A stretch of 64,000 nt of DNA from the NCBI GenBank assembly GCA_028767165.1, contig JARACJ010000006.1, forward strand, positions 186,001 to 250,000, read 5' to 3'. This DNA comes from Proteobacteria bacterium DTSAM18. GTDB lineage: Bacteria; Myxococcota_A; UBA796; GCA-2862545. Positions 12,467 to 23,764 of this stretch are shown one piece after another; the first letter of the stretch is position 1, and every line of letters begins with the position of its first letter. The translations under genes were made by a program, and so were the position numbers. The notes beneath the pieces were generated by a model. That model was not told the DNA's origin. It made no database searches and saw only the letters and a list, made by a program, of their open reading frames with translations.

Positions 12467-12970
12467 TCAGCGGGACCCGGCCCCATCCGGTACCCCATCA
12501 TGGGGCCCCATCCGCTGCTCGGGGCAGTCCTTCCACAGATCGTCGCCGATGGCGTCGTTCCGCTCGGGATGCAGCGGGTAGATGTACCGGTTGTCGGACT
12601 GGCGGGTCTGACCGCCGACCAGCAGCCTCACCGTGTGGGCGGTGTTGTTCAGCACGGTGTGCGCGATGCCGGTTCCCGCCGGGAAGGCCACCAGATCGCC
12701 CTCACGGAGCGGGTGCAGCTCCCCGTTGATCCAGGCATCCGGGGCACCCTCGAGCACGTAGACGAACTCCTCCTCCGCGCTCTCCGCGTGGGGCCAGGAG
12801 GTCCTGCGACCGGGCAGGAGGGTCTCGTGGTGCAGACCGATCCGGACGAGCCCCGCGAGACGGCCGAGGGAGGCGCGGATCCCGAAGGCCTCCTCGTCAT
12901 CGCCATAGAAGCGGGCTTCCTCGTTGGGCACGTCGCGACGGTTCAGGATGAAGGGGGGTCTCGTGGTCAC
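12467..12970 (-). CDS. Cupin-domain protein
   Basis: This 167-residue protein has a single conserved beta-barrel (cupin_2). Motif 1 is visible around residues 60-80 ([18 protein letters not shown], fitting H-x3-5-E-E-x-Y-V-x-x-G) and motif 2 around 88-108 ([21 protein letters not shown], with G, P and the final metal-ligand His). The substrate cannot be told from sequence. It starts with GTG at 12970 behind GAGGATCAC and lies 12 nt downstream of the rpoN stop, so the two are probably co-transcribed; a functional link to sigma-54 is not implied. Confidence 0.85.
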   Translation of the reverse strand: MTTRPPFILNRRDVPNEEARFYGDDEEAFGIRASLGRLAGLVRIGLHHETLLPGRRTSWPHAESAEEEFVYVLEGAPDAWINGELHPLREGDLVAFPAGTGIAHTVLNNTAHTVRLLVGGQTRQSDNRYIYPLHPERNDAIGDDLWKDCPEQRMGPHDGVPDGAGSR

Positions 12971-12982
12971 GTGATCCTCTCG

Positions 12983-14305
12983 TCAGTTCCGCACACGACG
13001 ATCCCGGCTGCTCGGCACGCCCATGCGATCGCGGTGCTTGGCGACCGTGCGCCGGCTGGCCTGGATGCCCTGCTTCTTCAGCAGCTTGCTGAGCGCGTCG
13101 TCGGACAGGGGCTTGCGCTTGTCCTCGCCGTCGATGAGCTGCTGGAGCGCCAGGTGCAGGGCCGCCTCCGAGACATCCTCGTCGGAGCCCCGGTTGACGA
13201 ACAGATCCCGCAGCGGCAGCACGCCTCCCTCGAAGCGGAAGTAGCGTCCCATGACGGCCCGGCTGACGGTGGAGGTGTCGCGGGAGAGCATCTTGCCCAC
13301 GTTGGTCATGGTGAGGTTGCGGATGTGCTCGGGCCCCTTGGCGAAGAAGTCGGCCTGGTGGCGCACGGCGAACTGGGCGATCTGCTTGACCAGCGAGTGC
13401 CGCTGCTCGAGGTTGGCCATCAGCACCTTGGCCTCCTCGATCTGCTTGCGCATGCGCTTGCGTTCGTCCGGGTCGTCGCAGGTCTCCAAACGCTGCAGGA
13501 AGCTGCGATCGAGCTCGTAGTTGCGTCGGTGGTCCTCGAACATCCGCACGTCCCACTCCTCGGCCTCCTCGTCGTAGAAGACCTCCATGCTGGGCTGGAC
13601 GAAGGCCTCCACGGAGCCGCCGGATCCGTAGGCCGGGTACGGCGGCAGGCTGCGGATCATCTCCCAGTATTCCTGGACGTCCTCGACCTCGAGCCCCGTG
13701 GCCCGGGCCACCTTGCGGAACTTGCCGTGCTGCAACAGGTGCAGGTGCTCGTCGATGAGCTCGCGGAAGTTCGGATCCTCGGGCCACTTCCGCTTGGCCA
13801 TGAAACGCAGGTAGTGCTGCAGATCATCCGCACCGACCCCGAGGGGATCGAGCTCCATGAGGATCATCTGCGCGCCCTCGGCATCGTCCGGGTGCACCTG
13901 GGCGATCCGGGCCACCTCCTCGAGCTCCATGCCGAGGAACCCTCGCTCGTCGAGGTTGCCCAGGATCATCATGCCGGCCGCACGCTCGCCGTCGGTCATG
14001 TGTTCGAGGCGGAACTGGTCGAGCAGGGCCCGGGCGAAGTCGGGGCCTTCCGTGAGCCGCGCGAGGGGGTCCCGCTCCTCCGGATCCGGCGCGCGCACAC
14101 GTCCGCGCTCGGTCTCCCCTCCGCGCTGGTAGCCCAGGTTCACACGCCGCAGCGCCGGGTTCACCGTGACCATGTCCGCCAGGTAGGTGTCCAGGCTGGC
14201 GTCCGGCACCTCGAGCAGGTCGACCAGCTGCCGCTGCTGCGGCGTGAGGACCTGCTTGAGCTCCATTCGCTGGGTCAGGACGGTGCGGAGGGACATGCCG
14301 AGCAT
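12983..14305 (-). CDS. rpoN: RNA polymerase sigma-54 factor
   Basis: This 440-residue sigma factor directs RNA polymerase to -24/-12 promoters that need ATP-dependent activators. Region I (residues 12-55) has [20 protein letters not shown] and the expected MVTVNPAL. A short acidic region II follows. The core-binding region (about 95-300) has the duplicated [11 protein letters not shown] and [12 protein letters not shown] motifs. The DNA-binding end has an HTH ([17 protein letters not shown]) and an RpoN box ([15 protein letters not shown]; consensus ARRTVAKYRE, so Tyr is His here). The length is slightly short for the family. It starts at ATG 14305 (or ATG 14296) and is followed by the cupin gene. 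Confidence 0.95.
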   Translation of the reverse strand: MLGMSLRTVLTQRMELKQVLTPQQRQLVDLLEVPDASLDTYLADMVTVNPALRRVNLGYQRGGETERGRVRAPDPEERDPLARLTEGPDFARALLDQFRLEHMTDGERAAGMMILGNLDERGFLGMELEEVARIAQVHPDDAEGAQMILMELDPLGVGADDLQHYLRFMAKRKWPEDPNFRELIDEHLHLLQHGKFRKVARATGLEVEDVQEYWEMIRSLPPYPAYGSGGSVEAFVQPSMEVFYDEEAEEWDVRMFEDHRRNYELDRSFLQRLETCDDPDERKRMRKQIEEAKVLMANLEQRHSLVKQIAQFAVRHQADFFAKGPEHIRNLTMTNVGKMLSRDTSTVSRAVMGRYFRFEGGVLPLRDLFVNRGSDEDVSEAALHLALQQLIDGEDKRKPLSDDALSKLLKKQGIQASRRTVAKHRDRMGVPSSRDRRVRN

Positions 14306-14536
14306 GGATCACCGGGGAGATGGTGGAGGGAAGGGGTGACGGTCGCCGTGCGTGGACCCCATGTGAGGAGTCCTAAGGTCCATCGACACACGCCGCATCC
14401 CCGCCGAAGAGGGTGCCCCGACAGATGCGGGGGTTTCGTGGTGAATTTCCTGCCACAGGGCTTGATCGGGCTACAGCCGAGCCATAGTCAACCGCCCTGC
14501 AAGGGCTGGAAACCTCCTTCATCGGCGAGTGCTCAT

Positions 14537-16087
14537 ATGCTTCAGCGCGAGATGGTCCTCATCATCGACTTCGGTTCGCAGTATACCCAACTCATCGCCC
14601 GGCGCGTTCGCGAGGCGAACGTCTACTGCGAGATCAGGCCGTGTTTCCAGGAGATCCCTGAGGAGATCAAGCCTCACCTCAAGGGCATCATCCTGTCCGG
14701 CGGTCCCAACTCGGTCTACGCCGAGGGCGCCCCCACCATCGACCCCTCGATCTTCGACCTGGGCATCCCCGTCCTGGGCATCTGCTACGGCATGCAGCTC
14801 ATCACCCACCTGCTCGGTGGCGAGGTCGAGCCTGCGGAGCACCGCGAGTTCGGTCGGGCCGTCATCCACACCATCAAGTCCTCCCCGCTGTTCAAGAAGT
14901 TCGCGGTGGCCGGCACCGAGACGGTCTGGATGTCCCACGGCGACCGCGTGAAGACCCTTCCCGAGGGCTTCCACCCCATCGCCGAGTCCGCGAACAGCCC
15001 CTACGCCATGATCGCCAGCGAAGACGGCCGCATCGTGGGTGTGCAGTTCCACCCCGAGGTCGCCCACACCGACCACGGCTCCGCGTTCATCCAGGGCTTC
15101 CTGTTCGACATGTGCGGCTGCACCGCCGACTGGACCATGGACAACTTCATCGACGAGCAGGTCAAGGCCATCAAGGCCCAGGTCGGCGATGATCACGTCA
15201 TCCTCGGCCTGTCCGGTGGCGTCGACTCCACCGTCGTGGCCGCCCTGATGGACCGCGCCATCGGCAGCCAGTGCACCGCCATCTTCGTCGACAACGGCCT
15301 GATGCGCTACCGCGAGGCAGAGGAGGTCTGCGCCTTCTTCGAGACCTACGGCGACATCAACTTCGTCCACGTGGACGCCTCCGAGCGCTTCCTCGGCGAG
15401 CTGGCCGGCGTGGCCGAGCCCGAGAAGAAGCGCAAGATCATCGGCCGCGTGTTCATCGAGGTCTTCGAGGACGAGGCCGCCAAGATCAAGAACGCCAGGT
15501 GGCTGGCCCAGGGCACCCTGTACCCGGACGTCATCGAGTCCGTGTCCCCCAACGGTGGCCCGGCGGTCACCATCAAGTCCCACCACAACGTGGGTGGCCT
15601 GCCCGACTTCATGAAGCTCAAGCTCATCGAGCCCCTCCGCGAGCTCTTCAAGGATGAGGTCCGCCTCATGGGCTACGAGCTCGGCCTGCCCAAGGAGCGC
15701 GTGGATCGCCACCCGTTCCCCGGCCCCGGCCTGGCCGTCCGCGTCCTCGGCGCCGTCGACAAGGAGCGCTGCGACCGCCTGCGCCTCGCCGACCGCATCT
15801 TCATCGACGAGCTGCGCGCATCCGGTCACTACGACCACATCTGGCAGGCCTACGCCGCCCTGCTGCCCGTGAAGACCGTCGGTGTCATGGGTGACGAGCG
15901 CACCTACGAGAACGCCACCGTCCTGCGGGCAGTCACCAGCACCGACGGCATGACCGCCGACTGGTACCACATGCCCTACGACCTGCTGGCGAAGATCTCC
16001 AACCGGATCATCAACGAGGTGCGCGGCATCAACCGGGTGGCCTACGACATCAGCTCCAAGCCCCCGGCGACCATCGAGTGGGAGTGA
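14537..16087 (+). CDS. guaA: GMP synthase (glutamine-hydrolysing)
   Basis: This 516-residue cytoplasmic enzyme makes GMP from XMP, ATP and glutamine. The N-terminal class I glutamine amidotransferase has catalytic Cys83 (GICYGMQ), His172 and Glu174 (QFHPEV). The ATP-pyrophosphatase P-loop is LSGGVDS at 225-231. The C-terminal dimerisation domain ends in the typical KPPATIEWE. The start is ATG 14537; ATG 14552 ([10 protein letters not shown]) is an equally good start and matches many homologues. A longer open frame reaching back to 12449 is an artefact of GC bias over rpoN. The gene is monocistronic with a strong terminator. Confidence 0.97.
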   Translation: MLQREMVLIIDFGSQYTQLIARRVREANVYCEIRPCFQEIPEEIKPHLKGIILSGGPNSVYAEGAPTIDPSIFDLGIPVLGICYGMQLITHLLGGEVEPAEHREFGRAVIHTIKSSPLFKKFAVAGTETVWMSHGDRVKTLPEGFHPIAESANSPYAMIASEDGRIVGVQFHPEVAHTDHGSAFIQGFLFDMCGCTADWTMDNFIDEQVKAIKAQVGDDHVILGLSGGVDSTVVAALMDRAIGSQCTAIFVDNGLMRYREAEEVCAFFETYGDINFVHVDASERFLGELAGVAEPEKKRKIIGRVFIEVFEDEAAKIKNARWLAQGTLYPDVIESVSPNGGPAVTIKSHHNVGGLPDFMKLKLIEPLRELFKDEVRLMGYELGLPKERVDRHPFPGPGLAVRVLGAVDKERCDRLRLADRIFIDELRASGHYDHIWQAYAALLPVKTVGVMGDERTYENATVLRAVTSTDGMTADWYHMPYDLLAKISNRIINEVRGINRVAYDISSKPPATIEWE

Positions 16088-16115
16088 ACCCTTCTCCCCT
16101 CGAGCACACTTCCCC

Positions 16116-16160
16116 ACCCCGTCCGCGGCTCGCCGCGTGACGGGGTGTTCTCTTTTCCCC
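16116..16160 (+). terminator. Intrinsic terminator of guaA
   Basis: ACCCCGTC (16116-16123) pairs with GACGGGGT (16139-16146), with an inner CGCGG/CCGCG helix and one bulge. The T/C-rich tract GTTCTCTTTTCCCC follows. Confidence 0.8.
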
Positions 16161-16174
16161 TCCCGAGGATCATC

Positions 16175-18328
<2,154 letters not shown>

Positions 18329-18345
18329 CCTGACCGCGTCTCATC

Positions 18346-18388
18346 GGCCCCGGCGGTTGCTCCCTGCACCCCCGGGGCCTTTCTCTTG
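18346..18388 (+). terminator. Intrinsic terminator of S46 gene
   Basis: GGCCCCGG (18346-18353) pairs with CCGGGGCC (18372-18379) across an 18-nt loop. TTTCTCTTGG follows. Confidence 0.65.
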
Positions 18389-18496
18389 GTGCCCGCACGT
18401 ACGCGGCATCGGGGATGTGACGCGGCACGCGCGCAACCAATCCAACAAGGTGTATGGGAGCCAGCTTCCGGCCCCCAGGACTGTAGGAGGTCCACC

Positions 18497-19213
18497 TTGG
18501 CACGTTCGGCACGCGCGCCCGCGCTGGCAGTTCTCCTCGGCACGATGTGCCTGGGTTCAACGGCCTTCGCAGGGTTGAGTCCCCTCGACTGCTCCACCCC
18601 GTCCGACCCCGTGGCGGAGGTCGTCTGCGGCGACGAGGAGCTCGAGAAGATGCATCAGGAACTGATGATGCAGTACAACACGGCCGCCGCCACCAAATTC
18701 GAGGACAAGCAGGACGACCTGCGCCTCAACTACGGCTCCCTCGACGAGGAGCTGCTGTTCTGCACCACGGGCAAGCGTCCCAAGGAGTGCTTGCGGCGTA
18801 TCTACATCACCCAGACCGCCTCCCTCGAGGTGTTCAACGGCACCGCGGAGCTCGACGCCGTACGTCAGTTCCTGTGCGGTCCGAAGAACCAGGAGGAGGA
18901 GTTCCTGCGGGTGGAGTTCATGAAGACCACCCCCCGCACGGCGGTCATCCAGTGGCGCGACGAGCTCGTGACCACGTTCCTCATCTCCAGCAAGCGCAAG
19001 ACCGGCGCGGACATCCTCAAGCTTCCCTGGGAGGCCACCCACCTCACCCCCGGTGACGCCGGCGCCCGCGAGCACTACCGCAGCTGGCACGTGGAGTTCT
19101 GGGACTACGACCAGGTGGCCTACATCCTGTGGGAGAAGGAAGACTTCCGCTGCAGGCACCACTCCACCCTCGAAGGGGACGACCTCGGGGCGCTGGTGCC
19201 GATCGAGAAGTAG
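18497..19213 (+). CDS. Secreted LprI-like protein
   Basis: This is a 238-residue exported protein. The start is a TTG at 18497: TAGGAGG (18484-18490) lies 6 nt upstream, and translation from it gives a textbook signal peptide (ARSARAPALAVLLGTMCLGS, cut after AFA). The mature N-terminus (LDCSTPSDPVAEVVCGDEELEKM) resembles the lysozyme-inhibitor LprI N-domain pattern (DCxxAxxxxExxICxDxxLxxLDxxL). The remaining 150 residues, with a further four cysteines (including LLFCTTG and QFLCGPK), are unfamiliar. A periplasmic or surface role is inferred. Alternatively, the N-terminal motif is a generic two-Cys helical hairpin. Confidence 0.75.
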   Translation: MARSARAPALAVLLGTMCLGSTAFAGLSPLDCSTPSDPVAEVVCGDEELEKMHQELMMQYNTAAATKFEDKQDDLRLNYGSLDEELLFCTTGKRPKECLRRIYITQTASLEVFNGTAELDAVRQFLCGPKNQEEEFLRVEFMKTTPRTAVIQWRDELVTTFLISSKRKTGADILKLPWEATHLTPGDAGAREHYRSWHVEFWDYDQVAYILWEKEDFRCRHHSTLEGDDLGALVPIEK

Positions 19214-19452
19214 GAGGGGCTACAAGCGGGCTTTCGCGAAGCGCCAGCGGCCAGGCGAGAAGGGAGCTGGTTGATCCAGAGATCAGGAGGACAGGAGGAA
19301 TCCCAGGGGCCACGTCGGCCTGACCCGGCGTCGTCCTGAAGGATCGTCAGGGCAATTCATGAAAAACACTCTGTTCCTCCCGAACTCCCATCCTCTGGAT
19401 CCAGAAGCTCCCTCCTCGCGCTGCCACAGCCGTTCCAGGCCTCTCTCTGACC

Positions 19453-20973
19453 TCACAGCACCCGGAACAACACACTGTAGAACCCCACGGCCCGCTCCAA
19501 TTCCCTGAGGGGTAGCCGCTCGTCGGTGCCGTGCATGCTGCGGCGGAGTTCGGCGTCCGTGAGGAACGGCAGGATGCGGTAGGTCTGCAGTCCGGCGGCA
19601 CCGAAGTGGCGGGCATCCATGGTGCCCGGCGTGTAGCTGGGGATGACCACCGTGCCCGGCGCGACGGCCACGACCGCCTTCTCCAGGGCGTGGAAGGTCT
19701 CCGTGTCAGGGCTCGAGATGCCGCCCATGATGGGCTCCCGCAGGGGCACCAGCTCCACCGACGGGTCTGCGATGACCTCGAGCAGCTGCGCCTCGAAGAC
19801 CGTGGGATCGGTCTCGGGCATCATCCGCACGTTGATGGTGGCCGTGACCTCGGTGGGCAGCACGTTGTCCTTCACGCCCCCTTCCAACATGGTGATGGCC
19901 ACCGTGTCCCGGGTGACGGCATTGCCTGCCGGGGTCTTCTGCACCGCCTTGCGGACGATGCCGCCGAGCACGTCGGCGTTGGCGAGGGCCAGCCCCGTGA
20001 CGCCCGGCTGGGTGGGCGCGATCCGCTCGAGGCCGCGCACCATGGTCGGACTCAGCGCCGAAGGGGTCTGCCAGTCGGCGATGCGCTGCAGGGCCCGGGC
20101 CATGCGGTCGGCGGCGCTGTGACCGGTGGGCATGCTGGCGTGGCCCCCCTCGCCCGTGGTGCGCAGCTCGTAGGACATGTAGGTCTTCTCGGCGACGGCG
20201 ATGGGCGCCACCACCACGCCCGGCATGAAGTCCTCGAGCAGGAACGTACCCTCGTCGATGACCACGTCCGGCGACCCGATCTCCCCGAGGTGGCCGGCGA
20301 GCCAGGCCGCCGTGGCGCCGCCCACCTCCTCGTCGGGGGTGATGGCCAGCACAAGGGAGCGCGAGGGCACCATGCCCTCCGCCTGCATCAGCGACAGCGC
20401 CTCGAGCTGGGCGATGGTGCTCGCCTTGTTGTCGAGGGCGCCCCGGCCCCAGACGTGGCCATCCCGGACATCCCCCGCGAGCGGCGGGAAGGTCCAGTCG
20501 GCGGCATCCACGGGCACCGTGTCCACGTGGGACAGCATCAGCACCGGCGCTCCCTCACGCTGCCCGGGCACCCGCACCACCAGCGCGCCCTCGACCATCC
20601 GCCAGTCGAGCCCGAGGCGCTCCAGGTAGGCCCGTTCGAGGTGCCGGACCCACGCCGGCCAGACCTGACGCATGTTCGGGTCGGCCATCCGCTGCTCGAC
20701 CCGCTCCCCCGACTCCTCCAGGACCTGCGCCACCACGGTGTCGCCCGCATGGAAGACGTCATCCTCCCACGAGTCCGGTCCTGGCGGCTGCTGGGTGTCG
20801 ATGCGGATGTAGCCACCGAGGACCTGCGCCACGGCCTCGACGTCCGGCCGCAGTGGCTGCACGTCGACCGTCGGCGGCTCCCAGCCGGCCGTGGTCGCAC
20901 GGAGCACCAGCACCATCGCTCCGAGGGCCAGGGAACCGAGGGTCAACCCGAACAACGCCAGTCCACGACGCAC
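19453..20973 (-). CDS. M20 family metallopeptidase (PM20D1-like carboxypeptidase)
   Basis: This 506-residue dinuclear-zinc peptidase or amidohydrolase has an N-terminal membrane anchor or uncleaved signal (RRGLALFGLTLGSLALGAMV). Metal and catalytic motifs are complete: LSHVDTVPV (His, Asp), WGRGALDNKAS (bridging Asp), TPDEEVGG (Glu pair), plus the dimerisation domain and the late PSYTPGTMDARHF with the final His. WTFPPLAGDVRDGHVWGRG fits the PM20D1/carboxypeptidase S branch, so release of hydrophobic residues or N-acyl amino acids outside the cytoplasm is likely. The start is GTG 20973 with GAGGAGG 5 nt upstream; the frame to 21090 overlaps the neighbouring gene and is not used. It diverges from the nitroreductase. 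Confidence 0.9.
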   Translation of the reverse strand: MRRGLALFGLTLGSLALGAMVLVLRATTAGWEPPTVDVQPLRPDVEAVAQVLGGYIRIDTQQPPGPDSWEDDVFHAGDTVVAQVLEESGERVEQRMADPNMRQVWPAWVRHLERAYLERLGLDWRMVEGALVVRVPGQREGAPVLMLSHVDTVPVDAADWTFPPLAGDVRDGHVWGRGALDNKASTIAQLEALSLMQAEGMVPSRSLVLAITPDEEVGGATAAWLAGHLGEIGSPDVVIDEGTFLLEDFMPGVVVAPIAVAEKTYMSYELRTTGEGGHASMPTGHSAADRMARALQRIADWQTPSALSPTMVRGLERIAPTQPGVTGLALANADVLGGIVRKAVQKTPAGNAVTRDTVAITMLEGGVKDNVLPTEVTATINVRMMPETDPTVFEAQLLEVIADPSVELVPLREPIMGGISSPDTETFHALEKAVVAVAPGTVVIPSYTPGTMDARHFGAAGLQTYRILPFLTDAELRRSMHGTDERLPLRELERAVGFYSVLFRVL

Positions 20974-21088
20974 GTCCACCTCCTCACCGGAGCCTAGCAG
21001 ACAACAGCGGTCCCCGACGCACAACCCGTTTGCATCCTCGGCCCGGCACCTTGCGTTAGCCTGCCCCTCCAGGAGCCCCGGAGCGAGC

Positions 21089-21760
21089 ATGTCGAGCCTG
21101 TACCACCCCGTCCCCTACACCTTCCATCAGCGTCCCGAAGAGGAGATGCGCAGCCGTGCGTCCGCCTTCGAAGCCCTGATGGACGAACGCCGCTCCGTCC
21201 GCTTCTTCAAGGACGACCCCGTGCCCCGCGACCTCATCGAGTCCGCGATCCGCACGGCCTCCACGGCGCCCAGCGGTGCCCACCGCCAGCCCTGGACGTT
21301 CGTGGCCATCTCCAATCCGGCCATCAAGAAGGAGATCCGCATCGCCGCGGAGGAGGAGGAGTACCGGTCCTACGAGGGCGGCCGGATGCCCGAGGAGTGG
21401 CGCGAGGCCCTCGAGCCCCTCGGCACCGACTGGCGCAAGCCCTACCTCGAGACCGTGCCCTGGATCGTCGTGATGTTCGCCCAGATGTACGGTCACCACG
21501 CCGATGGATCGAAGAAGAAGCACTACTACGTCTCGGAGTCCTGTGGCATCGCGGCCGGCATGTTCATCGCCGCCCTCCACAACATGGGTCTCGCCACCCT
21601 GACCCACACCCCGAGCCCGATGAACTTCCTCACCCGCATCCTCGAGCGGCCCAAGGGGGAGAAACCCTACATCCTGTTCCCGGTGGGCTACCCGACGGAT
21701 GACTGCGTCGTTCCCGACATCGCACGCAAGCCCCTCGACGACGTGTCCGTGTTCATCTAG
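21089..21760 (+). CDS. Nitroreductase-family flavoprotein, iodotyrosine deiodinase-like
   Basis: This 223-residue FMN enzyme has the nitroreductase fold. DERRSVRFFKDDPVP and TAPSGAHRQPWTFV are the FMN-binding N-terminal motifs. YYVSESCGIAAGMFIAALHN, GLATLTHTPSPMNFL and PVGYPTDDCVVPDIARKPLD are the signature of the IYD/BluB-like branch. Bacterial IYD homologues reductively dehalogenate halotyrosines in vitro; the natural substrate is usually unknown. It starts at ATG 21089, 115 bp from the divergent M20 gene. An intrinsic terminator follows. The family call is firm; the substrate is inference. Confidence 0.92.
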   Translation: MSSLYHPVPYTFHQRPEEEMRSRASAFEALMDERRSVRFFKDDPVPRDLIESAIRTASTAPSGAHRQPWTFVAISNPAIKKEIRIAAEEEEYRSYEGGRMPEEWREALEPLGTDWRKPYLETVPWIVVMFAQMYGHHADGSKKKHYYVSESCGIAAGMFIAALHNMGLATLTHTPSPMNFLTRILERPKGEKPYILFPVGYPTDDCVVPDIARKPLDDVSVFI

Positions 21761-21787
21761 CCGCGTACCGAACAGAGCCTGCACAAG

Positions 21788-21810
21788 AACCGCAGGCTGC
21801 TGCGGTTTTT
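21788..21810 (+). terminator. Intrinsic terminator of nitroreductase gene
   Basis: AACCGCAG (21788-21795) and CTGCGGTT (21800-21807) form an 8-bp stem with a GCTG loop, followed by more T (five T in total at 21806-21810). Confidence 0.85.
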
Positions 21811-22012
21811 CCGCAGGGATTTTCGGGGTCTCCACAGAGAATTCTGATCCCGAAAAACGTCGCGTCAAAGGCGAAGGATCAGCGACCGATGAGATCAGTG
21901 ACGGTTGCGGGGGTCCATACGAGGTTGTACTCACCCGCCTCCCGCTGGATACCCTGCGGGAGCCTTCGCGGGCATGCCCCCTCCCAGCGTCCCGCCCTTC
22001 TCGCGAGAGTCC

Positions 22013-22927
22013 ATGCTTCGCCAACTGGCCACCATCGCCCTCACCGCCTGCCTCGCCGTCTCCACGGCCCTGGCCGGCGACAGCGATCTGACCGTCGAGC
22101 TGCCGGCCGGACCCTCGCCCCAGTGGCGTACGCTGACCATCGATCTCGCCCCGTACACCGGCGAGCAGGCCACCGAGACGGTCGTGTACGACCTGCGTCT
22201 CGCCACCCGCTCCCTGCGGGTCGAGGACGTCCGGCACCTTCCGGACTGGGCCATCGGCGTCCGGCTCGCCCTCGGTGAGGTGGGCCACAAGCGCCTGCTC
22301 GAGAACCGCTGGGGCGTGCTCGAGGCCATCGGGATGCTCGAGACCATCGACAACCGGATGGATCCCGAGGTCTGGAACCCCCAGGGCGTGCCCGGCCTGC
22401 GCCACTGGCCCGGCTGCGGTCCCCGCGGCTCCTTCGCCACCTGCGCGAGCCCCCACCAGTACATGGGCCTTCGCCAGCCCACCGCCCTGCGCCCCCTGGC
22501 CGTGAGCCCCACCCGAGACATGGCCCTGCGCGCCATCGACAAGGCCGTCGAGGCCTGGTGGGTCCACGACTCCGGCATCCTCGACGACATCACCGAGGGC
22601 GCCACCAGCTTCGTCCACCGCTGCGGCGGGGAGCTGTACGGCCGCAGCACCCGACGCTGCACCCGGGGCGCTGCGCCCGGCACGTCCCCCCACACGGGTC
22701 CCGTGGCCTTCAAGGGGCCCGCCCGCTTCGACAAGAAGAAGGGCTTCTACCGGCTGCAGATCACCCGCATGGTCGACTACCACCCGGTGTCCGGCCAGGT
22801 CGACGCCCGCCCCGCGCTGTTCATGGACTATCTGTGGGGAAGCCTCAGCGAGGCCTGGGCCTCCCACGCGTTCCTGACCGACGAGGACGAGCTCGACGCC
22901 CTGTGGGCCGACGACTCCGGCATCTGA
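22013..22927 (+). CDS. Secreted protein, weakly SleB-like (cell-wall hydrolase?)
   Basis: This 304-residue exported protein has a signal peptide MLRQLATIALTACLAVSTAL, cut after LAG. The mid-region has a layout seen in SleB-type cell-wall hydrolases: helix (RWGVLEAIGMLETIDNRM), a W-N-P segment, a Cys-rich loop (WPGCGPRGSFATCAS), then a helix leading to DDITEGATSFVH, comparable to the DPTxGAxHF motif. Glu324-type catalytic residues cannot be assigned with confidence. Cysteines at CGG and RRC suggest disulphides. The similarity is pattern-level only; it may be an unrelated lineage-specific protein. The start at ATG 22013 is set by the signal peptide. It is convergent with the beta-barrel gene (4 nt between stops). 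Confidence 0.7.
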   Translation: MLRQLATIALTACLAVSTALAGDSDLTVELPAGPSPQWRTLTIDLAPYTGEQATETVVYDLRLATRSLRVEDVRHLPDWAIGVRLALGEVGHKRLLENRWGVLEAIGMLETIDNRMDPEVWNPQGVPGLRHWPGCGPRGSFATCASPHQYMGLRQPTALRPLAVSPTRDMALRAIDKAVEAWWVHDSGILDDITEGATSFVHRCGGELYGRSTRRCTRGAAPGTSPHTGPVAFKGPARFDKKKGFYRLQITRMVDYHPVSGQVDARPALFMDYLWGSLSEAWASHAFLTDEDELDALWADDSGI

Positions 22928-22931
22928 CGCC

Positions 22932-23627
22932 TCAGCCCCGCTTCGCCTTCTTGAAGCCGTAGGTGAGCCCGAGGTTGGTGACGACCTGGTTGTGGGGTCC
23001 GTAGGTGCGGAACTGGCTCGACAGGCCGAGTCGCAAGGGTCCGAGCCGGACCCCCACGCCACCGAAGACCTCCCAGCTGTCGGCGCCACCCGCGGAGCCG
23101 TCGTTCGGCCACGAGGCGATGGCCGCGCTCGACGCGTCGGCGCCGCCGATGTGCCAGAAGGGCGTGACACCCGCGTAGATCTGCACGATGGACACGTCCA
23201 CCCGGGCCATCAACGGGGCGCCGACCCACCAGGCGTCCTTCAGGGAGGCGTTGCCCCACTCGTAGCCGGTGTGGCTCACCTCGACGCCGCCGAGCAGGCT
23301 CAGCACGCTGAGCCGGGGCCCGATGTGGCTGCCGAGTCGCCAGTCGTGCCCGTGCCGTGCGGCGCCGACGACGGCCTCGTAGCGGCTGTAGGTACGCCCC
23401 ACGAACCCGAAGGGCGCCTGGCTGCCGTAGTTGACGGCGCCCCGTACCCCCAGGACCAGGTTGTGCCCCGTGCCCTGCTGTGCGGGCCCACTGTAGGTGG
23501 ACCAGCCGACGATGGGCGCGACCTGCCCATCGACGCCAATGCCAGGTCCATCCGCCTTGTCCGGACCCTCGGCCCATGCGGCGCCGGACACCATCATGCC
23601 CAGGGCCATCCATCCCATCCTCACCAT
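22932..23627 (-). CDS. Predicted outer-membrane beta-barrel protein
   Basis: This is a 231-residue protein with signal peptide MVRMGWMALGMMVSGAAWAE. The mature chain has alternating hydrophobic/polar strands rich in Gly, Trp and Tyr (VAPIVGWSTYSG, LVLGVRGAVNYG, IYAGVTPFWHIGG, WEVFGGVGVRLGPLRLGLSSQF, LGLTYGF) and no long hydrophobic helix, as expected for an 8-10 strand barrel. The last strand ends KKAKRG rather than in Phe, so a barrel-assembly C-terminal Phe is absent unless the Phe of TYGF serves. The start is ATG 23627; the frame to 23675 adds a non-signal extension. The function is unknown. Confidence 0.72.
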   Translation of the reverse strand: MVRMGWMALGMMVSGAAWAEGPDKADGPGIGVDGQVAPIVGWSTYSGPAQQGTGHNLVLGVRGAVNYGSQAPFGFVGRTYSRYEAVVGAARHGHDWRLGSHIGPRLSVLSLLGGVEVSHTGYEWGNASLKDAWWVGAPLMARVDVSIVQIYAGVTPFWHIGGADASSAAIASWPNDGSAGGADSWEVFGGVGVRLGPLRLGLSSQFRTYGPHNQVVTNLGLTYGFKKAKRG

Positions 23628-23764
23628 CCGACACCTCTCACCGCGTGTGGTAGCACTCACCTTGCAACCGTTCAAAACCGAAGCGAGGCGGATGCGTCCC
23701 TTCGCTTTCGAGCGCTTACAGACGACGGAACCCCACGCCCCTTCGATCTCCGGAAAGGAGCCCC

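Noticed and set aside
14462-14488. Sigma-70 promoter for guaA (TTGATC ... CATAGT)
   Set aside because: The spacer is only 15 bp and the -10 matches 4 of 6; too weak to list as a feature.
12449-14536. 5' extension of the guaA frame (one open frame of 1212 codons)
   Set aside because: The first 696 codons run antisense through cupin and rpoN and have no family resemblance; the GMP synthase domain is complete from 14537.
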